This document shows, in pieces, positions 12,108 to 21,921 of a stretch of 64,000 nucleotides of DNA. The translations under genes were made by a program, and so were the position numbers. Source of the DNA: Marinobacter antarcticus (GTDB taxonomy: Bacteria > Pseudomonadota > Gammaproteobacteria > Pseudomonadales > Oleiphilaceae); assembly GCF_011049865.1 (NCBI RefSeq), contig NZ_DRGY01000152.1:23034-87033 (forward strand), given 5' to 3'. Within the stretch, counting starts at the first letter, position 1. Every line of letters begins with the position of its first letter. The notes beneath the pieces were generated by a model, which saw only the letters and a list, made by a program, of their open reading frames with translations, did no database searches and was not told where the DNA came from.

Positions 12108-13490
12108 TTATCGGGCGGATATTGAGTGATGGGGAGCCAATGCATCCAACCTCTCGCCCTGACGAATCAGGAACAGCGCCAGAAGAATCGCGGGTATGCC
12201 CATCAAGCCCGACACCAGGAAAAATTCCGCGTACCCATAACCCGCCACCACAATGCCTGAGAACCCACCCAGAAACTTTCCGGGCAGCGTCATCAACGAA
12301 CTGAACAGCGCGTACTGCGTGGCGGTGAAAGAAGCACTGGTCATGCTGGAAAGCCAGGCAATCAAGGCCACATTGGCAATGCCACCGCTGAGATTATCGG
12401 CACTCACCACCGCCGCCAGAGTCATCAAATCCGGCGGATATTGAGCCAGAAACACAAACAAAAGGTTCGTTGCCGCCGTCATGATTGCGCCCGCCAGCAG
12501 GATCTTCCTTGTACCGTAACGCACCACCAACACACCACCGGCCAACGAGCCCGCGATGGTCATGAAAAAGCCAAAAATTTTGGTGACATCCGCCACCTGG
12601 GTTTTGCTGAACCCCATAAAATCCAGATAGAACGGGTTAGCCATCACGCCCATTGCGATATCAGAAACGCGATAAACGGCCACCATGATCAGGATCGCAA
12701 CGGAGAGCTCTTTGTAACGGTGGAAAAAATCCAGAAAGGGGCCGGCGACAGCGGCATAAAACCACCCCGCAAAGCGCGCCAGCCGCGGAGTCAGATGATT
12801 GCGCTTGGCCGCTTCCTGTTCTATTTTGAGGGCAATATCCTGAGCTGCAGAATAATGATTCACCTTTGGCTCCCGCACGATCAGCACGGTTAACGCACCC
12901 ACACCCACCAGCGCTGCCATCACTTCATAGGACACCTGCCAGGACCAGAACTCCGCCAGGTAAAGCGCCCCGGCACCGGCCACCAACAGCGCCAATCGAT
13001 ACCCGAAAATATAGGTTGCGGCCAGGGCTGCCTGAAGCCGCTCTTCGGCAATTTCGATGCGATAAGCGTCAATGGCCACGTCCTGGGTTGCCGATGAAAA
13101 CGCCACCAACAACCCGCAAAGTGCCATGGTTTCAGGCACCGCAATGGCGTCTACATGGGCCATCAGATACAGACCGGTGGCAATACCCACCTGTGCCAGC
13201 AATATCCAGCTACGGCGTTTGCCCAACAGTTTGTCCAGCACCGGCAACTTTAATCGATCAACCACCGGCGCCCAGAACACCTTGATGGAATAGGTTATTC
13301 CCAGCCAGCTAAAGAACCCGATGGTCGCGGTTTCTACGCCAACATCGGCAAGGCGAGCATTCAACGTGGAGAAAACCAGCAAAAACGGCAACCCGGCAGA
13401 AAAACCGAGAAACAGCAGTGCAATCACCTGCCAGCGCGTGTAGGTGTGAAGCGTATCCCTGATAAGGGCCAGGCGGGTGCCGGTTGAAAT
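12108..13490 (-). CDS. ampG: AmpG-type (PAT family) MFS muropeptide permease; probable start upstream of the track's GTG at 13427
   Basis: LFLGFSAGLPFLLVFSTLNARLADVGVETATIGFFSWLGITYSIKVFWAPVVDRLKLP; frame continues open to the yajQ stop. Confidence 0.82.
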   Translation of the reverse strand: MSTGTRLALIRDTLHTYTRWQVIALLFLGFSAGLPFLLVFSTLNARLADVGVETATIGFFSWLGITYSIKVFWAPVVDRLKLPVLDKLLGKRRSWILLAQVGIATGLYLMAHVDAIAVPETMALCGLLVAFSSATQDVAIDAYRIEIAEERLQAALAATYIFGYRLALLVAGAGALYLAEFWSWQVSYEVMAALVGVGALTVLIVREPKVNHYSAAQDIALKIEQEAAKRNHLTPRLARFAGWFYAAVAGPFLDFFHRYKELSVAILIMVAVYRVSDIAMGVMANPFYLDFMGFSKTQVADVTKIFGFFMTIAGSLAGGVLVVRYGTRKILLAGAIMTAATNLLFVFLAQYPPDLMTLAAVVSADNLSGGIANVALIAWLSSMTSASFTATQYALFSSLMTLPGKFLGGFSGIVVAGYGYAEFFLVSGLMGIPAILLALFLIRQGERLDALAPHHSISAR

Positions 13491-13505
13491 GGTGGAGCCT
13501 CCCGT

Positions 13506-13988
13506 TCAGTCGCGAAAATTATTGAACTGCAGAGGTACTTCCAGCTCGGTCTCTCTGAGCAAGGCAATGGCGGTTTGCAGATCGTCCCGCTTCTTCCCGT
13601 TTACCCGAACCTTGTCGCCCTGAATACTGGCCTGCACTTTCAACTTGGCATCCTTGATCATCTTTACAATTTTTTTTGCCATGTCTGCCTCAATACCCTG
13701 TTTCAACAGCAGGTGCTGCTTCACAAGCTTGCCGGCCTTGCTTTCGCCGTCTTCTTCCAGGGCGCGGCCGTCTATATTGCGCTTGGCAAAGGCCATTCGC
13801 AGCATATCCATCAGTTGCTCAAGCTGAAATTCCTGGGGCGCACTGATGGTAATGCCCTTGTCATCCTGCTCGATATCCGCATCCACATTCTTGAAATCCC
13901 AGCGATTGCCGAGATCCCGCTTGGCCTGATCCACCGCATTGGTGACTTCGTGCATATCAATTTCAGAAACAATGTCAAAAGAAGGCAT
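13506..13988 (-). CDS. yajQ: YajQ family nucleotide-binding protein
   Basis: MPSFDIVSEIDMHEVTNAVDQAKRDLGNRWDFK. Confidence 0.97.
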   Translation of the reverse strand: MPSFDIVSEIDMHEVTNAVDQAKRDLGNRWDFKNVDADIEQDDKGITISAPQEFQLEQLMDMLRMAFAKRNIDGRALEEDGESKAGKLVKQHLLLKQGIEADMAKKIVKMIKDAKLKVQASIQGDKVRVNGKKRDDLQTAIALLRETELEVPLQFNNFRD

Positions 13989-14103
13989 GATCGTTATTCT
14001 CCTGGAGCGGCAGCGCGTATACTGGCTGCTTTAGAAATAGGGGCAAGCATACCAAGCCCCGGTCATCCCCGCATCTGACAATGGACTGCAAAAGTAGACA
14101 ATC

Positions 14104-15075
14104 ATGCCAAATCTGGATCTTGCAATACTGGTAGTAGACGACGCGAAATTCAGCAGTATGGTTGTTGGCCGCACCCTGCGAAATGCCGGGTATCGCGACG
14201 TACGCATCGCCAATGACGCGCCTGCGGCTCTCGAACTGATGGATCAGCGCCCGGTAAGCGTGTTGATCGCCGACTGGCTGATGCCCGAAATGGACGGTCT
14301 GGCATTAACCGATCAGGTACGCCAGCAGGACGAGCAAAACAACCACTATACCTACGTGATGCTGCTGACCGCCCGGGAAAACGTGGAAGCCCTGGCGGAA
14401 GCCTTTGACCGGGGCGTGGACGATTTCGTTTACAAATCCGACATGAGCAAGCAACTGATCCCGAGGATTTTTGCCGCAGACCGCATGGCCGAGCGCCAAA
14501 ACACGCTGCTGCGCGCTAACGCCCTGCTTATCGAGAACAACCGCGAGCTGGAATCGAACAGCATCATCGATGTTGAAACCGGTCTTAGCAACAACCGCTA
14601 CGGCCGGGACCGACTGAGCAAAATACTGCGCCACGCCGAATCCCGGGGTGGCGCATCGGCGTATGTGCTGTGTGGCATTCGTAACTGGCAGGAGCTGAAA
14701 CGCAAACACCCGCCCACCGTAATGACCGAACTGTCTGTGGGTATTGCTCGCAGGCTCAGCACTCTGATTCGCCCTATCGATGTTCTGTGTCGGGTTGGCG
14801 ACAACCAGTTTGCCATTATCGCCTATTTCCCGAACAGTGATCACTGCACAACAACCGCCTTTCGCCGGCTGTTTGATGGCGTTAATCACAAGGCGCTAAA
14901 AACCACCATTGGCTATATTTCGGTAGAGGCCGGCCTGGTGCTTTGCAAAGCCGACGCTCAGAACGGAATGCCCTCTGTTCAGGATATGGAACAGGCTGCA
15001 GTGCAAGGCCTGGCAGAGGCCTATGAAACTAGCCGGTTTACCGAAACCGCACCCAAAATGGGAACGAGCGCCTGA
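14104..15075 (+). CDS. Response regulator: REC domain + degenerate GGDEF domain with retained RxxD
   Basis: REC VVDDAKFS...LIADWLMPEMDG; C-terminal RPID-VLCRV-GDNQF. Confidence 0.85.
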   Translation: MPNLDLAILVVDDAKFSSMVVGRTLRNAGYRDVRIANDAPAALELMDQRPVSVLIADWLMPEMDGLALTDQVRQQDEQNNHYTYVMLLTARENVEALAEAFDRGVDDFVYKSDMSKQLIPRIFAADRMAERQNTLLRANALLIENNRELESNSIIDVETGLSNNRYGRDRLSKILRHAESRGGASAYVLCGIRNWQELKRKHPPTVMTELSVGIARRLSTLIRPIDVLCRVGDNQFAIIAYFPNSDHCTTTAFRRLFDGVNHKALKTTIGYISVEAGLVLCKADAQNGMPSVQDMEQAAVQGLAEAYETSRFTETAPKMGTSA

Positions 15076-15167
15076 ACTCGCAGAACAATTCGTAACACCA
15101 GGACACACATCACGCACAGACACAGCAAGTCGCAGAGCCTATTCTGAGATTGTGGATTTAAGCAGTA

Positions 15168-15263
15168 TCCCACATGGCGGAGGAGCCGTGTTGTACCTCC
15201 GCCACCAAATGGGACATCCACGGAATTGACGAATTTTTTCAGACACCTTCGTTGGTCTTTTTT
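15168..15263 (+). ncRNA. Possible small structured RNA / structured 3' UTR ending in a U-rich terminator-like hairpin
   Basis: TCCCA..TGGCGGAGG-(12 nt)-CCTCCGCCA..TGGGA hairpin, several GGA motifs, then AGACACCTTCGTTGGTCTTTTTTG. Confidence 0.3.
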
Positions 15264-15277
15264 GTTTGTTCCTCTTT

Positions 15278-15303
15278 AGGCCAGCTTCTTAGCTGGCCTT
15301 TTT
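15278..15303 (+). terminator. Intrinsic terminator (plus direction)
   Basis: AGGCCAGCT-TCTT-AGCTGGCCT followed by TTTTTG. Confidence 0.8.
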
Positions 15304-15321
15304 GTTTGTGCGCCATGCACT

Positions 15322-15357
15322 AAAAACAAAAAGGCCAGATGGCAATGCCACCTGGCC
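15322..15357 (-). terminator. Intrinsic terminator of argG
   Basis: Minus strand GGCCAGgTGGC-att-GCCAtCTGGCC then TTTTTGTTTTT. Confidence 0.8.
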
Positions 15358-15397
15358 CAGAAACCCTGATCTCAAAAACCCTGATCTCAGAACCGAC

Positions 15398-16609
15398 TCA
15401 GAGCTTGCGCCCTTTACCGGCAGCAATCCTCAATCGCAGAGCGTTCAGCTTGATAAAGCCTTCCGCATCTTTCTGATCGTAGGCGCCGTGATCTTCTTCG
15501 AACGTCGCGATTTTTTCGTCGAACAGTGAATCGTCAGACTTACGGCCAACCACGTCAACATTGCCCTTGTAGAGCTTGAGGCGAACGGTTCCGTTCACGT
15601 AGGCTTGGGTCTGATCGATCAGTGCCTGCAGAGCTTCACGCTCCGGGGACCACCAATAGCCGTTGTAAATAACCTCGGCGTAACGCGGCATCAGGCTGTC
15701 TTTCAAATGCGCCACTTCCCGATCCAGCGTGATCGATTCGATGGCACGATGCCCCCGCAGCATGATGGTGCCACCCGGTGTTTCGTAACAACCACGGGAC
15801 TTCATGCCCACGTAGCGATTCTCAACAATATCCAGGCGGCCAATACCGTTGTCACCGCCAACCTTGTTCAGGTGTTCCAGCACTTCGTGTGCCTTCATCT
15901 CCTGACCGTCGACAGCAACAATGTCGCCCTTGAGATAGGTAAGCTCGATGTACGTCGGTTTATCCGGTGCCGCTTCCGGAGACACACTCCAGCGCCACAT
16001 ATCTTCCTCGGCTTCCGCCCAGGGATCTTCCAGATTCATGCCTTCGTAGGAAATGTGCAGCAAATTGGCATCCATGGAATAAGGCGACTTGCCCTTCTTC
16101 ATATCCACCGGAATGTCGCGTTCTTTGCAATAAGTAAGAAGCTTCTCGCGGGAATTCAGATCCCACTCACGCCAGGGCGCAATAACCTTCACACCCGGCT
16201 TCAGTGCATAAGCACCCAGCTCGAAGCGCACCTGGTCATTACCTTTGCCGGTTGCGCCGTGGGAAATGGCGTCTGCTCCGGTCTGGTTGGCAATATCGAT
16301 CAAGCGCTTGGCGATCAAGGGGCGTGCAATCGACGTACCCAGCAGGTACTCGCCTTCATACACAGTGTTCGCACGGAACATCGGGAATACGTAATCGCGC
16401 ACAAATTCCTCGCGCAGATCCTCAATGTAGATTTCCTTAACGCCCAGCGCTTCCGCTTTTTTACGCGCCGGCTCAACTTCCTCGCCCTGGCCTATATCCG
16501 CGGTGAAGGTTACCACCTCACAGTTGTAGGTATCCTGCAACCACCGAACAATAACGGAAGTGTCCAGGCCACCTGAGTAGGCCAGCACCACTTTTTTAAT
16601 ATCAGACAT
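15398..16609 (-). CDS. argG: Argininosuccinate synthase
   Basis: [44 protein letters not shown]. Confidence 0.99.
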   Translation of the reverse strand: MSDIKKVVLAYSGGLDTSVIVRWLQDTYNCEVVTFTADIGQGEEVEPARKKAEALGVKEIYIEDLREEFVRDYVFPMFRANTVYEGEYLLGTSIARPLIAKRLIDIANQTGADAISHGATGKGNDQVRFELGAYALKPGVKVIAPWREWDLNSREKLLTYCKERDIPVDMKKGKSPYSMDANLLHISYEGMNLEDPWAEAEEDMWRWSVSPEAAPDKPTYIELTYLKGDIVAVDGQEMKAHEVLEHLNKVGGDNGIGRLDIVENRYVGMKSRGCYETPGGTIMLRGHRAIESITLDREVAHLKDSLMPRYAEVIYNGYWWSPEREALQALIDQTQAYVNGTVRLKLYKGNVDVVGRKSDDSLFDEKIATFEEDHGAYDQKDAEGFIKLNALRLRIAAGKGRKL

Positions 16610-16701
16610 GTCTAGCTCCAGACTGAACAGAATGGATGTATCGAAAAGAAGGGCGATATTGTACGGGAGTGCGGGGGAGTTGGCTATTGCACGCTACTTC
16701 T

Positions 16702-16726
16702 CCCCTCTCCCGTTGCGGGAGAGGGG
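16702..16726. repeat. REP-like perfect hairpin CCCCTCTCCCG-TTG-CGGGAGAGGGG
   Basis: 11-bp perfect inverted repeat; shares CCCCTCTCC/GGAGAGGGG core with 25451-25478. Confidence 0.6.
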
Positions 16727-16765
16727 TTGGGGCGGTCCGACGCTTCGGGAGGGGGTAAGTTCAAA

Positions 16766-17167
16766 TCAACCAATCTGGGCCGACTGCTCCACAGCCTCTT
16801 CGCGAATGCCATCCCAGCCGCCTTTGATGGAGCGCAGCAGGTCTGCTACCTCATCCAGCTTGGCCACATCATTTTTGGCGTTCGCTTCAAACAAGGTGCG
16901 CTCCATGTAGTCATACAGAGCTTCCAGCCGAACGGCCAGATCACCACCCTTTTCGAAATCCAGAAAGCTGCGCAGGCCGCCCACAATTTCCATGGCTTTG
17001 GAGATCAGTTTTCCCTTTCCCGCATAGTCCTTCGCCTGCATGCGGGCCTTGGCCATATTGATTCGCTCAAGTGCGCCGTTATACAGCAACTGAATCAGCT
17101 TGTGCGGATCCGCATCGGTGATGCTGGTTTGGGTATTTACACGTTGGTAAGCTTGTAAACCGTTCAT
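16766..17167 (-). CDS. fliS: Flagellar export chaperone FliS
   Basis: YQRVNTQTSITDADPHKLIQLLYNGALERI. Confidence 0.95.
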   Translation of the reverse strand: MNGLQAYQRVNTQTSITDADPHKLIQLLYNGALERINMAKARMQAKDYAGKGKLISKAMEIVGGLRSFLDFEKGGDLAVRLEALYDYMERTLFEANAKNDVAKLDEVADLLRSIKGGWDGIREEAVEQSAQIG

Positions 17168-17221
17168 ACTTAACCTCGTTTATCACCGGCCACGCCGGAA
17201 TTGTCTAAGCGTTAGTCGGAA

Positions 17222-19213
17222 TTATTTCTTGTTGAAATTCTGAGGAGCCAGCGCATCGAGCTGCTGGGTCACGTAATCTCGGGTGTTATTAAGCCGGGAA
17301 ATCAGCGAGTCGGCGGAGCTGAACTGCTTCACCAAGCGCTCTCGGTATGATTCAATTCTCACGTCCAGCTTTACCTGGCTCTCCTGAATTTTCTCCAATT
17401 CACGGTTAAGGCTGCTGGTACGTGTGTCAAGCTTGCCTTCGGCGCCCACAAAGCTGTTGACCAGATCAACCGTACTCTTGCCAATGCCCTGTACAAAATT
17501 GATGGAACCACGATTGCCGGTCTGGTCGCCCAGAACACGCACCTGCAACCCAGAGGCCGGGCCGTTGTCTGCGCCAAGATACAACACCTGGCCATCACCC
17601 TTGGCTACCTGGCCGCCGATGGTGCCAGCAATATCCTGACCGTCTTCCCCGCTCGCCACAGAGAGACCAAAAGCCGTACCGCTTTCCACAGACGTGACGC
17701 TAACGCTCGATTCGGCACCGTATTTGCCAGAGGTAAACGTTAGCTTGTTATTGCTATCCAGCCCCACTTGCACGGCTTCGCCAGAGTCACTTAAACCCGC
17801 GTTAATGCCGCTATCCAGTTGCGCCTGAATATCAGCCACCAACGCTTCGCGAGAAACGCTCGCCCCCTGGGCAAGCTTCAGATTTACCGAAATGTCGCGG
17901 TTAATCTCGAGTGTGAACTCATCATTACTGTCATCGATCGTGACCGTGTCGGCCACCCCGGAGCCACCAACCAACTTGCCCTGTGTGGCCACCTGGGTAA
18001 CGTTTATATCGTACTTTCCCGCCTGGGTGTTGGTGCCGCTGCGCACAAATTCTACTTGGCCATCAGTCGCCCGGCCCTGTTCTGCAAACAGTGCCGTCAC
18101 ATCATCCGGGTTGTTCTTCAGCTCAGTCTCAAATTTTTCACGGTCGAATTCCAAAGCGCCTGTGCTGGGATCCGTAGAAATTCCAACGTCTGCGAGGCTG
18201 CGCACATTGGCGTTTTCAAGGCCCGGCACCACGCCGGTAAGCACCTGTCGCAGTTGCCCTTGAAGCGCTCGCACAGTGCTGTCGCCGGTGAGCAAACTGC
18301 CCACACCGGCCTCGCTGTTGAACCCAGCCAAACTGTCTATGGTAGATTGCAGCGCATTAAACTTGTCTACAAAGCCCTGCACCCGGTCTGTGACCGCCCC
18401 TAAATCCTGGCTGACTTTTACCGTGGAAGTGCCGATGTCCTTGATGCTGAACGACAGGCCATCAATGACATTCTCAAAATTATTGGTAGAACGGGTTACT
18501 TCAATGCCGTTGATCTTCATTACCGCATCGGCAGCGGCAATGGTTTCATCAAAGCCCGCGCCTGCGCCCATGTCTGCGTTAAAGGCAAAACGCGACAAGC
18601 CGGCGCCGTCGAAATCGGTGTCATCGCTATCGTTGGCTGTAATGCTCACGGCGTTGGCGGTACCCGTTTCATCCGCAGAAAGCACAAGCTGAAAGCCGCT
18701 GCCGGTATCAATCACACCCGCAGACACACCTGCACCGGCATCATTAATGGCGTTGGCTAAGCCTTGCAGAGAATTATTGCTGCTATCGATGGTGATCGTG
18801 GCGGCTTTATCGCCTACCGACAGGGTCAGCGTACCCTCGCCAACCGGCGCTGTATCACGATCCGCGAACACATCGCGCGATGCCAATGCCTGGGCGGAGG
18901 CCAAGCTGGTTACATCCAGGCTATAGCTGCCGCGACTGGCTTTTGTGCTATCCACTGAAACGCCAATGTCTTCATTGGAGGAGGTCGCGGAAAACGCCTT
19001 CAGGTTGTCTGCAGCACTCAGTTGGCGCATCGGCAGGCGCAGTTCGGTAATAGCGCTGCGCAGCTTGCCATAGGCAGACAGCATTGCTTCTGATTGCTGG
19101 GTTTTATTGGCCAACCGGCTGTCAGTTGGCGCGCGTTCTGCCGCAACCAACTGATCCACAAGATCGGACGTCAACACGCCAGACCCAATCCCCAGTGATG
19201 AAAGACCTGCCAT
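17222..19213 (-). CDS. fliD: Flagellar filament cap FliD
   Basis: GIGSGVLTSDLVDQLVAAERAP...; FliD N- and C-terminal domains; upstream of fliS. Confidence 0.95.
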   Translation of the reverse strand: MAGLSSLGIGSGVLTSDLVDQLVAAERAPTDSRLANKTQQSEAMLSAYGKLRSAITELRLPMRQLSAADNLKAFSATSSNEDIGVSVDSTKASRGSYSLDVTSLASAQALASRDVFADRDTAPVGEGTLTLSVGDKAATITIDSSNNSLQGLANAINDAGAGVSAGVIDTGSGFQLVLSADETGTANAVSITANDSDDTDFDGAGLSRFAFNADMGAGAGFDETIAAADAVMKINGIEVTRSTNNFENVIDGLSFSIKDIGTSTVKVSQDLGAVTDRVQGFVDKFNALQSTIDSLAGFNSEAGVGSLLTGDSTVRALQGQLRQVLTGVVPGLENANVRSLADVGISTDPSTGALEFDREKFETELKNNPDDVTALFAEQGRATDGQVEFVRSGTNTQAGKYDINVTQVATQGKLVGGSGVADTVTIDDSNDEFTLEINRDISVNLKLAQGASVSREALVADIQAQLDSGINAGLSDSGEAVQVGLDSNNKLTFTSGKYGAESSVSVTSVESGTAFGLSVASGEDGQDIAGTIGGQVAKGDGQVLYLGADNGPASGLQVRVLGDQTGNRGSINFVQGIGKSTVDLVNSFVGAEGKLDTRTSSLNRELEKIQESQVKLDVRIESYRERLVKQFSSADSLISRLNNTRDYVTQQLDALAPQNFNKK

Positions 19214-19254
19214 ACCAATGCCTCCTTTAAGGGGCCAATCGCTTTATACTGTCT

Positions 19255-19281
19255 TTAACGGCCGCAAGCGGCAAAACTTTG
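19255..19281 (-). promoter_or_regulatory. Candidate sigma-28 (FliA) promoter for fliDS
   Basis: Minus strand CAAA-N15-GCCGTTAA (consensus TAAA-N15-GCCGATAA). Confidence 0.6.
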
Positions 19282-19448
19282 CCCACTTTACCGTATAATT
19301 TTGTAACCTGGGACAACGCCCAAGCTCCTTGCTCGCAGGCTTATGATGTAAAAGCCAAAAAGCAGAACACCGCCGGCCCCTTGCAGGTGCGGCGGTGCTG
19401 TACAACCATTGCTAACATCAGAACAAAAGCGGTAACAATCTGCGCTTT

Positions 19449-19886
19449 TTACACTTTGATGTTAAACAACGTCAGCGGTTCGTCCTGATGCAATTTCTCT
19501 GCCAACCTCACCGCCACTTCATCCGGAATCTGGCGAATCACTTCCCGGGTTTGTTGGTCAACCACCCGAACGATGGTTTGCCCGCGGTCGTTATCCACCT
19601 CAAACTGCAAATCCCGCTGGACGTTCTGAACGTAATCGTTCAGTTGCGAAACCGCTGCATTCAACTCTTCCCGTTCAGCCTCATTTTGCTTCTTGAGCTG
19701 TTCTGCTTTGGAAACGCTTTGAACGGAAGGTATTGGTTTTGCAACGGCCTCGGATCCAGCCGATAAAGAAACAAGCTCGGAGGCATTCCTGCCTTCGGCC
19801 TGAGATGACGACATTGCCCTAGCCGGCGCTTGCGCACTGGCGCGAACCGGTTTCAGATCCGGGCTATTCAGGTTAACGTCATTCAT
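19449..19886 (-). CDS. flaG: FlaG family flagellar protein
   Basis: LNDYVQNVQRDLQFEVDNDRGQTIVRVVDQQTREVIRQIPDEVAVRLAEKL. Confidence 0.93.
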   Translation of the reverse strand: MNDVNLNSPDLKPVRASAQAPARAMSSSQAEGRNASELVSLSAGSEAVAKPIPSVQSVSKAEQLKKQNEAEREELNAAVSQLNDYVQNVQRDLQFEVDNDRGQTIVRVVDQQTREVIRQIPDEVAVRLAEKLHQDEPLTLFNIKV

Positions 19887-19917
19887 AGCTCACCTCACTG
19901 TCCTGAAACGGCTTAAA

Positions 19918-19939
19918 GCCGGAACCCGAGGGTTCCGGC
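19918..19939 (-). terminator. GC-rich hairpin downstream of fliC (weak terminator/attenuator)
   Basis: GCCGGAACCC-ga-GGGTTCCGGC perfect stem followed on minus strand by TTTAAG. Confidence 0.5.
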
Positions 19940-19955
19940 CGTTACCGCTAATCCC

Positions 19956-21437
19956 TTACTGAAGCAGAGATAGAACCTGCTGCGGGCGGGCGTTGGCCTG
20001 CGCCAGTACCGAGATACCAGCCTGCTGCAGTACCTGGGACTTGGACAGCTTCGCTGTTTCTGCGGCGAAGTCGGCGTCCAGAATACGGCTGTTAGCTGCG
20101 CTCAGGTTCTCTACAGACGTCCCCAAGTTGGCAATGGTAGATTCAAAACGGTTCTGAATCGCACCCAAATCACCGCGCAATCCATTGACAGACGTCAGCG
20201 CCGAGTCAATGCGTTTGATTGCATCGTTGGCGCCTGCAACATCGCTGATGTCTACATTGCTAAGAGTCGAAGTGTCCTTGGAAATGACCGATCCCGAGAA
20301 GCCCAGTGCCGCTGCGTCAGCCGCGATTTCGATGGACTCAGATGCGCTCAACGTAACCGTGCCAACATTGGTATTGCCGGCGCCCGCTACAGCACTCGCC
20401 GTAGTTCCCAGCACAGAGTCGTTGGTACCAACAGCAAGCCCGCCAGCAACCGTAACTGCCGGAGTTCCCGCACCTTCAGTGAGCGCCTGATTCACGGTAA
20501 TGTCGCGCCCATCAACGGAGGTCAACGTTAGAGTTCCGGCATCCAATGACGCTGTCACACCGGTTTTGCTCGATGCGTCGTTGACAGCATTCTTCACTTG
20601 CTCAGCAGTTATACCCGCCGTTAGATCGGTAGTGGCGAATATAGTTTCACCGTTTATATCCAACGCGTAGGTGTCGGCATCATCACCTGAAATCGCAGTT
20701 AGGTCATATGACGCTGTATTCTGCGCGCTAACAGTCAACCCGGAAATTCCCGCGCTTTTTATTGATTCAGCTTTTGCGTAGGCGCTGCTCGCTGATTGGC
20801 CAGCTTCAGTACCAGCAACCGAACTGCCGATATTATAGGTTTCGCCAGATCCGACTTGAATTGTGCCGGTTCCTGACAAGCCAGTGCCGAAGGTGCCCCT
20901 TGCACCGGTGCCTTCTGCAATCTGCCCGATTTGGTTAGCTCTGGTTCCCTGACTGAGGTTTACAGAAATTGTCTCACCAGCGTTCGCGCCTACTTGGAAG
21001 TCTGCCAGTCCAAAGTTACCATCCAATACTTTCAAACCGTTAAACGAAGTCTGCGATGCAATGCGGTCGATTTCTTCAATGCGCTGGCTTACTTCCTGGT
21101 TCAGTGCGGAGCGATCCGAGGCGCTGTTTGTCGCGTTAGCAGACTGAACAGACAACTCACGAATACGCTGCAGGTTATTGGTGATCTCATCCAAGGCGCC
21201 TTCGGCAGTTTGTGCTAGAGAGATACCGTCATTTGCGTTGCGCTGAGCAACGTTGAGACCAGAAATCTGCGATTGAAAACGAGTTGAAATTGCAAGACCG
21301 GCGGCATCGTCTTTCGCCGAGTTAATCCGCAAGCCAGAAGACAACCGCTGAAGCGCCTGATCATTAATGCTTTGAGATTTGCCCAATTGGTTCTGAGCGT
21401 TCAATGAAGCGACGTTAGTGTTAATTCCGAGAGCCAT
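19956..21437 (-). CDS. fliC: Flagellin (first copy)
   Basis: [52 protein letters not shown]-terminus [23 protein letters not shown]. Confidence 0.97.
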   Translation of the reverse strand: MALGINTNVASLNAQNQLGKSQSINDQALQRLSSGLRINSAKDDAAGLAISTRFQSQISGLNVAQRNANDGISLAQTAEGALDEITNNLQRIRELSVQSANATNSASDRSALNQEVSQRIEEIDRIASQTSFNGLKVLDGNFGLADFQVGANAGETISVNLSQGTRANQIGQIAEGTGARGTFGTGLSGTGTIQVGSGETYNIGSSVAGTEAGQSASSAYAKAESIKSAGISGLTVSAQNTASYDLTAISGDDADTYALDINGETIFATTDLTAGITAEQVKNAVNDASSKTGVTASLDAGTLTLTSVDGRDITVNQALTEGAGTPAVTVAGGLAVGTNDSVLGTTASAVAGAGNTNVGTVTLSASESIEIAADAAALGFSGSVISKDTSTLSNVDISDVAGANDAIKRIDSALTSVNGLRGDLGAIQNRFESTIANLGTSVENLSAANSRILDADFAAETAKLSKSQVLQQAGISVLAQANARPQQVLSLLQ

Positions 21438-21526
21438 AATGCTTCCCCTTCGACAGAAGTCGTTATTTCATGGAAAAGGTCTGGCGTCCGTTTTTTAGGT
21501 TTGGAAGCGCCGCCTTGTTGAAATAC

Positions 21527-21553
21527 TTAACGGCAGCACAGTCAGGTGCTTTA
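21527..21553 (-). promoter_or_regulatory. Candidate sigma-28 (FliA) promoter of fliC
   Basis: Minus strand TAAA-N15-GCCGTTAA, near-perfect consensus. Confidence 0.8.
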
Positions 21554-21803
21554 GAAAAAGAACGGAGGATTTTGTAAAGGAATGTAAAATTCCATAAAAA
21601 TATAAATAACTATATGTTTTTAAATATTTTTTTATTTTTAATGTATTTTAAAAAAATACGATGATTACAGAGTGAGCCACCGAAAAAGCGGCAACCTCCT
21701 TCCTGCCAATGCTGCCGAAAATCTGGCAAACGCGTACAAAACCCGCCCTCCTAAAAAGCAAAAACATCACACAATCAGCGAGTTGAACTAAAGATCCAAA
21801 AAC

Positions 21804-21819
21804 TGGCACACACTTCGCT
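21804..21819 (+). promoter_or_regulatory. Candidate sigma-54 (RpoN) promoter of second flagellin
   Basis: TGGCACacactTCGCT, GG-N10-GC spacing; consensus TGGCAC-N5-TTGCW. Confidence 0.55.
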
Positions 21820-21921
21820 TTACCTCATCAAAACGGTCCTTTAACGATTCTTTGCCGGTATGTTGCCCTAAGCACTATAAGAAGCAGCGTGGCCCGGCAC
21901 CTCTGAGTAGGGAGATTAGAT

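Noticed and set aside
15360-15392. Tandem duplication of AAACCCTGATCTCA between argG and its terminator
   Set aside because: Two short copies only; most likely slippage without function.
15605-16576. 323-aa plus-strand ORF
   Set aside because: Antisense shadow of argG; codon bias creates a long open frame but the sense strand is a clear enzyme.
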